Counted from the stretch's first letter, positions 1 to 9,788 are shown. The stretch is 64,000 bases of DNA from Aphelenchoides besseyi (GCA_024699855.1 JAMPIQ010000007.1:40915-104914), one strand, 5' to 3'. The notes: generated by a model not told the origin, from the sequence alone. Program-made: numbers and translations.

Positions 1-1022
1 CCCGTTCCCCCGATATGTCCCTGGGCATTGGGCGGGTCCGGATCTCTGTCAGCAGTCCGCCCACACCCATGCGGCCAATATCCTGCCCATCCACGTTCTC
101 ACCCGTCAGAATACGTTCCATGATCAGGTCGAAGCCGTTCTCCTTCGGGCTACGCACACATCCTGGTGCGCCGATAACGTAGACTGGACCGATGCAGCCA
201 AGAACCATGAGATTGCCGGGATCGACCGGCATGCCCACCCGCAAAACCTTGCCGCCAGCCTCGCGAATGGCCTGCGGAACAACATCGGCCTCATCGATGA
301 CGGCGGAAGCGCCAAAGATGACAATGAGCTTTGGCGCCTCATCCGGCAGGGCGACGACCTGTCTGAGCGAACGGGCGAGAGCCGCAACATCATGCGCTGT
401 GCGAAGCTCCCGCCGCAATTGATTGCCGCAGATCGCCAGCCGCCGATCCAGGATACGTGCCGTCTTGTCCATGACGGAGAATTTCATCTGTGGCAGGACG
501 GTGGCGATGAGGCTCACGGCATGTTGACGGAAAATCCTGATATCGAAAGGTCTTTTCCTAGCCAGCAACGCGCAGCCTGCCTCGACCTTCGACCGGCAAA
601 CCGCCAGAGGAATGATCTTGAACGTCGCGACCATATCGCCGTTATTGACCCTGCTATGATCGGCAAGGCAGGCGAAGGTGATTGCCGGATCGATAGCGTT
701 GAACCGATCGACAATGGCCCTTTCGACGGTAAAGACACCCTGTACCGTCGAGTAAACATTGACCCCGCCCGGTCGCCGCTCGAGAAAATCGCACGCCATC
801 TGCCGCAATCGATTGCGACAGCATCCACGCCGCCTCGTTTTCTCCCACATCGTCCGCCTCGATGCGTGCACCGGTAATCTGCACTACCCCTGCGGCCTTT
901 ATCCGGCAGAGATCGTCGTCTTGCAGGACATGTCCCTTGGAAAACTCCGCTTCAGGCAGTTTCATGGCGTGTGCGAGAAGAATTCCTCCTGCCTCATCGA
1001 TAGAGAATTGACCGAACTTCAT
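1..1022 (-). CDS. Molybdopterin-binding / MobA-like molybdoenzyme maturation protein (partial, frameshifted)
   Basis: The gene starts at 1022 with MKFGQFSIDEAGG and runs off the left edge. The N-terminus and the later stretch with LPDEAPKLIVIFGASAVID resemble the rhizobial molybdopterin-binding protein that follows xdhC genes. These proteins combine a MoeA/MogA-like cofactor-binding fold with, in full-length forms, a MobA-like nucleotidyltransferase half. The likely role is late tailoring or insertion of molybdenum cofactor for a xanthine dehydrogenase or CODH-type hydroxylase. The reading frame breaks near 795 at an AAAA run and resumes in another frame to position 1. It begins directly after the XdhC stop codon, so it is operonic. 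The family call rests on remembered similarity; the C-terminal half is not visible. Confidence 0.6.
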
Positions 1023-1724
1023 CTATCCGCGCCCTGATGGCCGTAGGTTTCGTACGCGAAGCGCCTGAACGATCTCGGCAAGGATCGCCACGGCGATCTC
1101 GGCCGGATTACTGGCGCCTATATCAAGCCCTATCGGCGCATGAATCGCCAGAAGCGCATCCGCATCAACCCCCTCCCCGGACAAGCGCTCGAGGCGCGAT
1201 GCGTGGGTAGCGCGACTGCCGAGAGCGCCGATATAAAAGCAACCCGCCCGCAGGGCGTCTGCCAATGGAAAATCATCGATTTTCGGGTCGTGCGTGAGTG
1301 CTACGACAGCAGTGTAGCGATCGAGCGGATCGGCAAGGAAAGCGTCTGCGGGCCAATCTGCCGACAGGTTTACGCCGGGAAACCGCTCCACCGTGGCGAA
1401 GGCCGTGCGTGGATCGACAATGCGCACCTCGAAACCGGCAACCATGGCCATCTGCGCCAGAAACTGGCTGATATGCACGGCACCGATGATGACAATGCGC
1501 GGCGATGGCAGATAGACATTCAGAAACTTGCCGCCCTGCCGCTCACCAAGCAACCTAGAGCGGCCATCGAGAAACGCGCTTTCGACGCCCTCACGGAGTC
1601 CCGTCGGATAAAATGTGCCTTCGAGAAGCAAAGTTTCGTCGCCGGTAGCAAGATCGGTCAGCAAGACCACGGCGACGCGCTGTTCGCGAGCAATATTCAG
1701 CCGTTTGAGAGTGTCCAGCCGCAT
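1023..1724 (-). CDS. xdhC: XdhC family protein (Rossmann domain)
   Basis: This 233-residue protein matches the XdhC/CoxI family, which binds molybdenum cofactor, supports its sulfuration and delivers it to xanthine-dehydrogenase-like enzymes. A Rossmann segment is visible (PRIVIIGAVHISQFLAQMA), followed by the family blocks VVALTHDPKIDD, YIGALGSRATH and IGLDIGASNPAEIAVAILAEI. An upstream in-frame ATG at 1784 exists, but the start at 1724 is preferred because it makes an ATGA overlap with the stop of the upstream short XdhC gene. It is followed without a gap by the molybdopterin-binding gene. No molybdoenzyme structural genes are in the window, so the client enzyme is unknown. Confidence 0.85.
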   Translation of the reverse strand: MRLDTLKRLNIAREQRVAVVLLTDLATGDETLLLEGTFYPTGLREGVESAFLDGRSRLLGERQGGKFLNVYLPSPRIVIIGAVHISQFLAQMAMVAGFEVRIVDPRTAFATVERFPGVNLSADWPADAFLADPLDRYTAVVALTHDPKIDDFPLADALRAGCFYIGALGSRATHASRLERLSGEGVDADALLAIHAPIGLDIGASNPAEIAVAILAEIVQALRVRNLRPSGRG

Positions 1725-2059
1725 CAGTCGAGCCTCTCGACATAGACCCGGATGCGCCCGCCGCAGGACAATCCGACACGCCATGCCGTTTCATCCGCGA
1801 CGCCGAACTCCAGCATCACGGCTTTTCCATCTGCAATGACATCAAGGCAGGTCGTGATAACCGATGCCTCGACACAGCCGCCGGAAACAGAACCTTCGAA
1901 GTTGCCTTCACGATCCACCACCAGATGACTTCCCGCCCGGCGCGGTGCCGAACCCCAGGTTTCAACGACTGTTGCAATCGCCACCTGCCGCCCGCCCAGC
2001 TTCCACGCTTGCGCAATGGTCAGCGGATCCTTGTCTTTCAGGTCTTGTTCCAGAACCAT
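1724..2059 (-). CDS. Short XdhC/CoxI N-terminal-domain protein
   Basis: This 111-residue protein consists of the XdhC_CoxI N-terminal domain only. The hallmark blocks VVETWGSAPRRAGSHLVVD and GSVSGGCVEASVI are present, and the protein ends in GLSCGGRIRVYVERLD. In rhizobia the short and long XdhC halves are commonly separate neighbouring genes, as here, and act in maturation of molybdenum hydroxylases. The start MVLEQDLKDKDPLT at 2059 is chosen over the longer frame at 2155 because the longer N-terminus lacks family similarity. The stop overlaps the next start (ATGA). About 200 bp separate it from the phosphorylase gene upstream; I see no gene in that gap. Confidence 0.8.
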   Translation of the reverse strand: MVLEQDLKDKDPLTIAQAWKLGGRQVAIATVVETWGSAPRRAGSHLVVDREGNFEGSVSGGCVEASVITTCLDVIADGKAVMLEFGVADETAWRVGLSCGGRIRVYVERLD

Positions 2060-2258
2060 CCGGTGAAACTTCCACGTCTGCGTTGCGATAATCGGTACCG
2101 GCGCCGGCGATCCGATGTGGGCATGCACATCTCGCCTTGCCGCTACCTTGCACATGCTGCCGGGCAGAATAGCAGGAGATCAGGACCGCCGACATCAGAC
2201 GGACTCTGCTTTCCGGAAGAATATTTTCATGGCCAAGCTTCCACCTCGCCAGTTTGCG

Positions 2259-3155
2259 TCAGAAGCGCGTATGCCTTTCTTCGGGCTGCGGCGATTTGAG
2301 GTCATGGCATTCGCAGTGAGCCTCATCAGGAAGTGCAGCGGCCGTTTCCAGGGCAATGCGTGAGGTGAGCATGGAAAGGCTGGGCAATACGCTTTCCTGC
2401 AACAAGGTTCCCCTGTTGCGATCCATGTAGTCGTTGAATCCTGCCGTTACGAAAGCGCACGGCACGAAGCATGCTCCGATCTCGCGTGAAAGCGTGGCTT
2501 CCGGCGCTATTGAATGGTTGATCACATCGGCTCCGAGGAAATGAAAGGCCATCGCCTCGGCAGGGCTGGTCAAACGGGGTCCATAGACATGTCCTGCGAC
2601 AAGTCCCTGTTCGATACCATGCACCCGGCAAGACGATGGCCATTGGCGGCGCGCTGTTGACGCGAGCGTTTCGGCGCAATGCGGGCAGACGATGCGCTTG
2701 CCGGAGCAATCGAAGCGCTGACGGCCAGGAAGAAGGGAATAGGGTGTCTGAGTGAGTTCGATGATATCGGCATTGATAACCATGTCGCCAGGCTGGATCG
2801 CCTTATTAACCGCTCCGATAGTCGAGCAGGCAAGAACCCGCCGCACACCGGCATTCATCAGGACCCAGAAGGCACGCCGGTGGCAGGAATGGTCAATCTC
2901 GTCTCGCGGATTGCCGTGGGAATACATGCACAGCGCAGCCTTGCTACGGCCTTCGGCGGTAATTGAGGCATCGAATTCGAGCAGCTTCCAGTTTTCTGAA
3001 ATGCCGTAGGGGGTTTCGAATGCCAGGTCACGCGCAAGAACACGGACACCATCGACGCCCACGTCTTCGGGAAAGGCCAGTCCCCAGTTAGCAGAACCTG
3101 TGATGATCGCCAGTCCGGCTTTTGGAATGGCAGATGTAGCAGGAGTATCGGTCAT
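2259..3155 (-). CDS. Purine nucleoside / 5'-methylthioadenosine phosphorylase family protein
   Basis: This protein of about 298 residues resembles the MTAP/PNP family, which cleaves purine nucleosides or methylthioadenosine with phosphate to give the free base and a ribose-1-phosphate. Supporting blocks are AIITGSANWGLAFPED near the N-terminus, the segment CSTIGAVNKAIQPGDMVINA that matches the family's substrate-loop region, and GADVINHSIAPEATLSREIG. The start at 3155 (MTDTPATSAIPKAG) is used; a longer frame to 3251 would overlap the permease. It lies about 10 bp after the permease stop and is probably part of the same transcript. That context suggests the importer brings in a nucleoside-like substrate, which is an inference. 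Exact base specificity cannot be read from sequence. Confidence 0.75.
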   Translation of the reverse strand: MTDTPATSAIPKAGLAIITGSANWGLAFPEDVGVDGVRVLARDLAFETPYGISENWKLLEFDASITAEGRSKAALCMYSHGNPRDEIDHSCHRRAFWVLMNAGVRRVLACSTIGAVNKAIQPGDMVINADIIELTQTPYSLLPGRQRFDCSGKRIVCPHCAETLASTARRQWPSSCRVHGIEQGLVAGHVYGPRLTSPAEAMAFHFLGADVINHSIAPEATLSREIGACFVPCAFVTAGFNDYMDRNRGTLLQESVLPSLSMLTSRIALETAAALPDEAHCECHDLKSPQPEERHTRF

Positions 3156-3165
3156 GATGAGTCTT

Positions 3166-3967
3166 TCAGAGAGTATCGCTACGCTGGCGCAAGTTGAAAA
3201 ATAGTGCGACGCCGGTGATGAGAACCGTCCACAATGTCGAGATGGCGGCAATGGTCGGGTCGATCTGGTCGCGCAGCGATATGAACATCAGCTTGGGGAG
3301 GGTGCTGTTCTGGCCGCTGGCGACAAAGATGGAAATCACCGCTTCATCCAGCGACGTAAGAAAGGCCATCAGCGCGGCCGTCGTCAGACTGAGGCCAAGC
3401 TGGGGCAGGATGATGCCACCCATGGTGCGAAACCAGCCCGCGCCAAGGCTTCTGGCCGCCTGGGCCTGAGCCCAGTCGAAACGATTGATAGCAGGGCAAC
3501 AATACGATGACGGCAACCGGAATGGCCAGAACCACATGGCCGGCCAGTACACCGGTCAGCGTGCCGACAAGGCCGAGCTTCGCGAGAATGAAAAACAGGC
3601 CTATTGCCAGAAGAATGCCTGGCGTTACGGATGGTGACAGAAGCATCATATAGATTGCGGCAGCCCTTCGGCCCGTCAGCCGGTTGATGGCAAAGCAGGC
3701 AAGAAAACTGATCGGCACCGCGATCACGGCTGTAAGAACACCGAGCAGAAGGCTCGTTCTCAGCGCCGCCATCCATGACGCGGACGAGAAGAACGCACCA
3801 TACCAGCGCAATGACCATTCGCGCGGAGGAAACTCCAGAAGGTCCGATGCCGAAAAAGACAAGGGAATGACGATGAGCGTCGGCAGCATCATGAACACCA
3901 GCACGATGCACGAAAAGATCCAGAGGCACGTCCTGGAAAGCCGGTTGTCCTGATAGGCATCAAGCAT
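3166..3967 (-). CDS. ABC transporter permease, PotC-like (frameshifted)
   Basis: This is an inner-membrane permease of the spermidine/putrescine-like type, starting MLDAYQDNRLSRTCLW at 3967. The hydrophobic segments and the IPVAVIVLL stretch before the coupling loop are typical. The frame breaks near 3495, where one extra C in a CCC run is the simplest explanation. The C-terminal part continues with the EAA-type loop AARSLGAGWFRTMGGIILP and ends at 3166. It overlaps the upstream permease by 8 bp, indicating translational coupling. Substrate is unknown; the downstream phosphorylase hints at a nucleoside-type compound. Confidence 0.75.
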
Positions 3968-4829
3968 TGCGAACCCTCACGGCTGTGAGCTGGCGCAAGC
4001 CGAAGACCATGGCGCCTGTCGTAAGAACAAGAACGAGCAAGACAACGCCAAGCGCGCTCGCCGAACCCCAGTCCTGAAATGTGGAGAGTGTGCGTTCGAT
4101 ACGAATGGCGACCGGGTTGACCTTGCCGCCGCCCAGAACAGCGGGCGTGACGAAGAAACCGAGCGTGTAGATAAAGACGATGGTGGACCCCGAAAGGATA
4201 CCGCCAACCGAGAGCGGCAGGATGACGGTGCGCACGCAATGCCACATGCTGGCCCCCATGCTGGCGGAGGCACGGATGATATTGGAGTCTATGTCTCGCA
4301 TTGCGGCATAAACAGGCAGAATAAAAAGCGGCAGCATGTAGTGAACCATGCCGACGAGGGTTCCGGAGAAATTATAGACCAGTGGCAACGGCGTGTCGGT
4401 TATGCCGAGGGCGCCCAGCGTGGGATTTACAAGCCCGTCACGGCGCAACAACACAAGCCAGCCATAAGTCCGAACCAGAATGGAGGTCCACAGCGGCAAC
4501 ATAATGAAAATCAGCATCCGATTAGCGATTCTCGGCCGTGCGCTTGCCAGCGTTAATGCCACTGGGATGCCGAGAACGATACAAATGGCAAGAGTGGCCC
4601 CGGACAACATGATCGTAGTCCAGAGCGCGGACCAGGTGAGGCCGCTGAAGAGGATTTTCTCATAGTTTGCCAGCGTTGCCTGGCCGCCAATGTTGAGGAA
4701 GGACTGCCGCAGGATCCAGACCATCGGCACAATCGCGCCCATCCCGACCAGAACAAGGGCTGGCAAGGACAGCGACAGAAAGAATCGCCTTTCCTTGCGA
4801 GTATCTTTTACAAGGTCTGATGCGCTCAT
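3960..4829 (-). CDS. ABC transporter permease, PotB-like
   Basis: This is an intact 289-residue inner-membrane permease with about six predicted membrane segments. The first is near residues 16-40 and the last near 255-280. The EAA-type coupling loop is visible around IRASASMGASMWHCVRTVILP. The PotB/ModB-type binding-protein-dependent transport fold is clear from sequence style and length. Its start overlaps the upstream ATPase stop by 4 bp (ATGA) and its end overlaps the PotC-like permease by 8 bp, giving a tightly coupled operon. Confidence 0.85.
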   Translation of the reverse strand: MSASDLVKDTRKERRFFLSLSLPALVLVGMGAIVPMVWILRQSFLNIGGQATLANYEKILFSGLTWSALWTTIMLSGATLAICIVLGIPVALTLASARPRIANRMLIFIMLPLWTSILVRTYGWLVLLRRDGLVNPTLGALGITDTPLPLVYNFSGTLVGMVHYMLPLFILPVYAAMRDIDSNIIRASASMGASMWHCVRTVILPLSVGGILSGSTIVFIYTLGFFVTPAVLGGGKVNPVAIRIERTLSTFQDWGSASALGVVLLVLVLTTGAMVFGLRQLTAVRVRNA

Positions 4830-5857
4830 GCGGACGCCCCCTCGTCCAGAATGTGAACATGTCGCGCAGCCGCATAGGCTGTAACCGGTTCACCGGGCTG
4901 CAATTGCGGACATGCACCCGAATGTGTAGCCGGAATACTCAACATGACCTCTTCACCATTGCCGAGATGGAGATTGAGGAGCCAGTTTTCACCGCGAAAT
5001 GCCTTAGCCTTGAGATGGCCAGCGATGGAAACACGATCGCTACCGGCCGCATCGGCCTCAAGATGGAAACTTTCCGCACGGATCATTGCGAACCCCTTGC
5101 TACCAGCGTTGAGCGCCGGAGCCGGAAGAACGTTCGCTTCACCCATGAATTCAGCGACGAAACGTGTGCGGGGACGATGGTAAATGTCCTGCGGTGCACC
5201 GATCTGCTGGATGACACCGGCATCCATCACCGCGATGCGATCCGACATGGTCAGAGCCTCGCGCTGGTCGTGGGTCACGTAAATCGTGGTGATGCCCAGA
5301 TCATCATGCAACTTGCGGATTTCGAACTGCATATGTTCGCGCAGGTTCTTGTCGAGCGCAGAAAGCGGCTCGTCCATGAGCATGACACGCGGTTCGAACA
5401 CAATTGCGCGGGCAAGGGCCACGCGCTGGCGCTGGCCACCTGAAAGGGCCGCGATGTTTCTGTCGCCGAACCCGTCCAGCTTGACGCGGGCAAGGGCGGC
5501 GAGAGCACGCTCGCGGGCTTGTGCTTTCGGCACACGCCGCAGGGCGAGCGGATATTCCACATTCGCCAGAACGCTCATATGCGGGAAGAGGGCATAGTTC
5601 TGGAAAACGATGCCGATCTCGCGTTTTTCGGGCGGAAGCCGGGTGAAGTCCCGGCCTCCAATGATGAGAGAACCGCTATCCGGGCGAACAAACCCCGCCA
5701 GCGCCATCAAAAGCGTTGTCTTTCCTGACCCCGAAGGACCAAGGAGCGTCAGAAATTCGCCAGCGGCGATATCAAGCGAAACATCGTTCAGCGCAACATA
5801 AGTCCCATAGGTCTTCTGCACATTGCTGATCGTGATTGGTAGCGAGGTCGTTGCCAT
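4826..5857 (-). CDS. ABC transporter ATP-binding protein, PotA-like
   Basis: This intact 343-residue ATPase energises the adjacent permeases on the cytoplasmic side. It has a Walker A motif GPSGSGKTT near residue 40, the Q-loop VFQNYALFPHMSV, the signature LSGGQRQRVALARA, Walker B VMLMDEPLSALD and the switch histidine in THDQREA. The C-terminal 100 residues form the TOBE-type regulatory domain usual for PotA/FbpC ATPases. The stop overlaps the following permease start. The binding-protein gene lies 26 bp upstream. Confidence 0.88.
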   Translation of the reverse strand: MATTSLPITISNVQKTYGTYVALNDVSLDIAAGEFLTLLGPSGSGKTTLLMALAGFVRPDSGSLIIGGRDFTRLPPEKREIGIVFQNYALFPHMSVLANVEYPLALRRVPKAQARERALAALARVKLDGFGDRNIAALSGGQRQRVALARAIVFEPRVMLMDEPLSALDKNLREHMQFEIRKLHDDLGITTIYVTHDQREALTMSDRIAVMDAGVIQQIGAPQDIYHRPRTRFVAEFMGEANVLPAPALNAGSKGFAMIRAESFHLEADAAGSDRVSIAGHLKAKAFRGENWLLNLHLGNGEEVMLSIPATHSGACPQLQPGEPVTAYAAARHVHILDEGASA

Positions 5858-5883
5858 GGTGATCGTGGTTCTCTGCGCAAATG

Positions 5884-6931
5884 TTAGCGGTTCATCATCT
5901 CGTCAAATGCGAGTTGAGCGGCTTCACCGTTCTTGAGCCACCAGTCGGCCTTTGAGAAAAACGGAAGTTTCCACATTGCCGGGGGCCGTAGCGAGAAACG
6001 CCATTTTTTCTGGCGGGATGAGTCCACCCTCATACGCTGCCGGATTGACCGGACCATAGGCGATGAAGTCCGTAAGCTTTGCGCCGCGCGCAGGCTGGGT
6101 CATCGCAGAGATGAGCTTCATGGCCGCTTCGCGGTTTGCCGAACCCTTGGGAACAGCGAGGCAGTCAGTGCCAATCACAGATCCTTTGAACGTGTAGTCG
6201 GCAGGACCACCATCGGCCTTGACGCTCTGGGCGCGACCGTTCCAGGTCACTACAAGATCGGCCTCTCCGTCCTTGAGGATTTGCGCGGATTGGGCGCCCG
6301 ATGTCCACCACACAGCAACATCCGGCTTGAGCTCCTCAAGCCTTGCGATAGCGCGTTTAATGCCTTCGGGGGCGTGTCGAGTATCTTGTATATGTCGCCA
6401 GGCGCAACGCCTTCGGAGAGAAGCGCGATCTCGATCAGATCCTGAGCGTTGGCGCGCAAAGCCCGCTTGCCCGGAAACGCCTTGACATCCCAGAACTCGG
6501 CCCAGTTCTTCGGTGCATTCGCGCCGAAGGTCTTGGTGTTCCAGGCCATTACCGTGCCGTAGGAACTGAAGGGGTAGCAATATTCGGATTCGGCACCGGC
6601 AGGCAGCGTCTTAGGATCGATGATGTTGTAGTCCAGCTTCTCCAGCAGCCCCTGTGCCGCAGCCTGAGCGCCTTCAGGCGAGCCGAGGTGAATAATATCC
6701 GTCGTCACCGCCCCGGAAGTAACCTGCATCTTGAGAGCCGCGAAACCGTCACTCTGGGTTTCCTCACGAACGTCCAGGCCGAGTTCGGCGGCAGCGGGGT
6801 CCCCACATAACCTCCTTCATCGCCTTGCCGTAGTCGCCTCCGGCGGTGGTGATGGTGAGGGATTGGGCTGCCAGCGGGCTTGCGGCTACGAGCGCGACCA
6901 TGGCCGCGGAAAAGTACATCATGCGGGACAT
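5884..6931 (-). CDS. Extracellular substrate-binding protein of Pot-type ABC importer (three frameshifts)
   Basis: The gene starts at 6931 with a Sec signal peptide (MSRMMYFSAAMVALVAASP) and ends in NGEAAQLAFDEMMNR at 5884. The order of blocks fits a PotD/AfuA-like periplasmic binding protein, including SYGTVMAWNTKTFG, KFPGKR-type and WNGRAQSVKADGGP segments. The frame changes near 6795 (GGGG/CCCC run), near 6370 (GGGGG) and near 5957 (AAAAA), all at homopolymers. Without these shifts the protein would be about 345 residues, a normal length. As the first gene of the operon it follows the LacI-type operator. Confidence 0.75.
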
Positions 6932-6993
6932 CAACAGTCTCCTTTGTTCACCTCTGAAACACGATTTCTTTCGGATCTAAGCCATTTTTTAAA

Positions 6994-7011
6994 AATCGTA
7001 ACGTTACGATT
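6994..7011. promoter_or_regulatory. LacI-family operator, 18-bp perfect palindrome
   Basis: AATCGTAACGTTACGATT is a perfect inverted repeat centred on AACGTT, a form typical of LacI/GalR operators. It lies in the 183-bp region between the divergent binding-protein gene (start 6931) and lacI-type gene (start 7115), so it can control both. A minus-strand TTGACG at 7029-7034 could be the -35 box of the transporter promoter, with the -10 region inside the operator; this is only a candidate. Confidence 0.7.
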
Positions 7012-7114
7012 GATAAAAAAGTGCATTTCGTCAAGTTCGTTTTTAATAGATGTCATCCGCGCTTCCCTTATTCCGATGGAACGGGCAGTGTACGCCAACG
7101 ATGAAAAAGGAGCT

Positions 7115-8148
7115 ATGAGTCTGTCGATGGAAGGAAACGGACGGGCAAATCTGAAGCAAATCGCGTCCGAACTCGGCTTGTCAGTCACGACAGTTTCCCG
7201 TGCGCTGAAGGATGGTCCCGAGGTGCATCCCAGCACGATTGCTAGGGTGAAGAAGGCCGCGAATGCTGCGGGCTATGTTCCCAATCTTCATGGGACGGCA
7301 TTACGAACGGGACGAACGCGGACTTTGTCTGCCATTCTTCCAATGGAGACGAGGGACTATCTTTCCGACCTTGCCAAGCTGCCGCTGATGGAAGGAATGA
7401 CACTTGCGGCGCAGGAAAACGGTTACAGCCTGTCGATTTCATCGACAACACCGGATGACGATCCCCAGGAGAACCTGAAGCGTGTCGTTCAGGCAGGAAG
7501 TGCTGACGGGATTATCATTACCAGAATGGTCGCCGATGATGCACGAGTGCCATATTTGCTAAAGCAGCAAATTCCGTTCGTTGCCTTCGGACGCAGCGGT
7601 TCTGATCTCGATTACGCTTATGTCGATATCGACAACGAGCAAATTGCCTATGAAGGCGTACAGATGCTGGTGAAGGAGGGATGCCGGTCTATTGCCCTGC
7701 AACTTCTGACGCTCGAAGATCAGTATAGCACCACGCGCATGGCCGGGTATTCGAGGGCAATGGTCGAGGCCGGGCTGGAAATCGATCCGCGACTGATCGG
7801 CTATCAGGAATTTACCATCGCCGCGAGTGAGCGGTGGGTCGACAGATTGCTCGATTTGCCAGATTCGATCTCGGGGTTGATCTGTGCCAGTGAACTCGGC
7901 CTGCTTGGCGCGCTAAGTGCCATGCGGCAGCGCAATCTCGTTCCGGGGCAGGATGTCCGTATCGTCGTACGCGACAATACGCAGATGTGCCGTTACCCCC
8001 CCTTTCCATACCCCTGATCGCGCATTCGGTGGATATGGTTGCGGTCGGTCGTAATCTGGTCGAAGGCCTCATTCGTCAGATCGAAAAGCCTGAAATGCCA
8101 CTGCAACGACTGGTAATGTCCGGCGAACTCCAAAGATTCGGTATCTGA
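7115..8148 (+). CDS. LacI family transcriptional regulator (frameshift near the C-terminus)
   Basis: The helix-turn-helix is at the N-terminus (LKQIASELGLSVTTVSRAL), followed by the hinge region and a periplasmic-binding-like ligand domain of about 270 residues. The frame is lost in a CCCCCCC run near 7995. Reading one base differently restores a normal C-terminus ending at 8148. The start at 7115 is preceded by AAAGGAG with short spacing; ATGs at 7076 and 7130 are alternatives. It is divergent from the Pot-type importer and phosphorylase operon and is probably its repressor, with autoregulation through the palindrome at 6994-7011. Confidence 0.82.
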
Positions 8149-8577
8149 CCGTGCCCTCGAGCTTAGCGTCTTCGGACGCCTCGATGCGCCACGGCGGGGT
8201 CGCTCGCCAGCCGGGTACGCTGATTTTAGAACATGGATTTTTGACGGGCAGGATTCTAATTATAAATCCATGCTTGCGATCCGCTATACTATTCGTCGAC
8301 AGTTTGAATTGGTTCAAGAGCAAACCGCAACACTGGATTGCGTTCCTTCTTCGTTGATTTCTGAAACTGGGCGTTCACTCTGCTTCTAGAAAAAACTGCA
8401 AGGGATCGTCACAGAGTTGCGACTGAAATAATTTCTTGACCTTTGCAGAGGAAAGAAGCTCTAAGGCGAATGATATGGAATGGCGAATTTTTGCACGTCA
8501 TTCAGGGAAAGCAGTGGGCATTGTAGGTCGCAGCGATAAGCGCAATAGGGACCAGTAGACTAGAAGGCGGCCATAAG
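8149..8577. other. Intergenic region with a small hairpin
   Basis: No gene is supported in these 429 bp between the lacI-type gene and the TetR gene. A short stem with a TTCG loop (GCGTC and GACGC at 8166-8179) lies just after the LacI stop. It might act in transcript ending but has no T-tract. The rest is moderately AT-rich and presumably contains the TetR promoter. Confidence 0.4.
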
Positions 8578-9193
8578 ATGCGTCGAACCCAGGCCGAGCG
8601 ATCTGAGGAGGAAACACGTAAAAAGCTCTGCCAAGCGGCACTCGACGCGATGAATGAGGTGGGCTACGGACGGTTTTCAACTGAAGATGTTGCGCTTAGA
8701 GCGAATGTTTCCCGCGGAGCGCTTACCCATCAGTTTCCAAGCCGTAACGCACTGATTATCGCCGCGTTTGATTATCTCATTTTTTCCTGGGAGACCGACT
8801 GGCTTGAGTTCATCGGAAAGAATGAGCGCCGCCTCTCTCCAGATGAAGTGACGGATTTTCTTTGGGACAGGTTGTTTCAGGCCGGAAACTACATTGCATC
8901 TCTGGAGATAATGCTGGCGTCCCGCAATGATGACGAATTAGGCAATGGTATCCGTGAGATATGGGTCAAATGGGGCATCAAGCCGCGACAAGGCTATCGC
9001 AAAGTTGCTCGGCGTCTCGCTCGATCGGCCGGAAACGGACGAGTTCATACAACTTAGCCTGTGTGTCCTGCGTGGCATAGCGCTTCACAGCAGTTTCAGT
9101 TCCAATTCGACCAAAGAGCTTCAGAGAAGCCTGCTGGGAAAATGGAAGGAAATGTTGGTTTCCGCATATGGAGATGATTGGAGAACGCCGTAG
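8578..9193 (+). CDS. TetR/AcrR family transcriptional regulator (frameshifted)
   Basis: The N-terminal DNA-binding domain is clear: AALDAMNEVGYGRFSTEDVA, then RANVSRGALTHQFPSRNALI, the typical TetR helix-turn-helix ending in an aromatic residue. The frame shifts near 8974 at a GGGG run and continues to 9193 with SSRDKAIAKLLGVS and a helical C-terminus. The restored length of about 205 residues is normal for the family. It probably controls the large operon that starts at 9789, since a good TetR-type inverted repeat lies just ahead of that operon. Confidence 0.8.
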
Positions 9194-9788
9194 TCACATT
9201 TGGTGCGGTGATGTGAAGTTGTGAACGTCCTAAATTGGGCTTCTTCTGCTTCGAATGGGTTAGCTTCAATTTTTATCACGTCTCACCACTCAGCTATGGC
9301 GCATTGCGGTGTTTTTGGCCAATAAAATCCGTCAAGTAAGCGGCGGATGCGCGGCTTTTGCTCTGCATTTGATTTTTGTGTGGCTGACACTGATCTGTCC
9401 AAACTCTCCGGGTGACTTCTCCGGTTCGCGTATCCGGTTCCGGGACGATTGAACGTTGCAGGTATGCTGCGCCCGCCGGGTAGGCGAATGTTTGAAACAT
9501 GCTTTCCGGTCGTGAAGCAACAGTAGGTATCGCGTTGAGTGCAGTGCGAATATCGCGCCGGTATTTTGTCGACATACATATATTATATTAAAAATATAGA
9601 AATCTCAAAAAGATAGCAACTTTATTGGGTTGACTGGGATAGCGCGCCATTGTGCAGATGCACTCAGTTTGCCCTGAAAATGTGCATGTGCAGCAAATGC
9701 ATCGTGTAGGGCACTTTTTAGATTTTCTCTATTTACAAACAGACGTGCCCGTTTGTAATGTTAAGAAAATACGAAAGCAGGGGTTCCT
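9194..9788. other. Long intergenic leader, no convincing gene
   Basis: These 595 bp hold no convincing gene. A minus-strand frame of about 93 codons (9294-9575) has no recognisable domain and no good ribosome-binding site. The last 200 bp are AT-rich (9570-9620) and end in the inverted repeat at 9733-9758 just before the amidohydrolase gene. TTTACA at 9732 with TAATGT at 9756 (18-bp spacer) is a possible promoter overlapping the inverted repeat. Confidence 0.4.
9733..9758. promoter_or_regulatory. Candidate TetR-type operator
   Basis: Perfect 8-bp arms TTACAAAC and GTTTGTAA are separated by 10 bp, giving a 26-bp dyad, close to the size of AcrR/TetR operators. It ends 31 bp before the ATG of the amidohydrolase that heads the long transport operon. 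The TetR gene at 8578 is the nearest regulator. The pairing of this site with that regulator is an inference from position and symmetry. Confidence 0.55.

Noticed and set aside
8166..8179. Rho-independent terminator after the first LacI gene
   Set aside because: The 5-bp stem is short and no T-tract follows, so it is only noted as a hairpin.
9294..9575. 93-codon minus-strand frame in the leader before the amidohydrolase operon
   Set aside because: No domain, no convincing ribosome-binding site, and three overlapping starts in two frames; kept only as part of the intergenic description.
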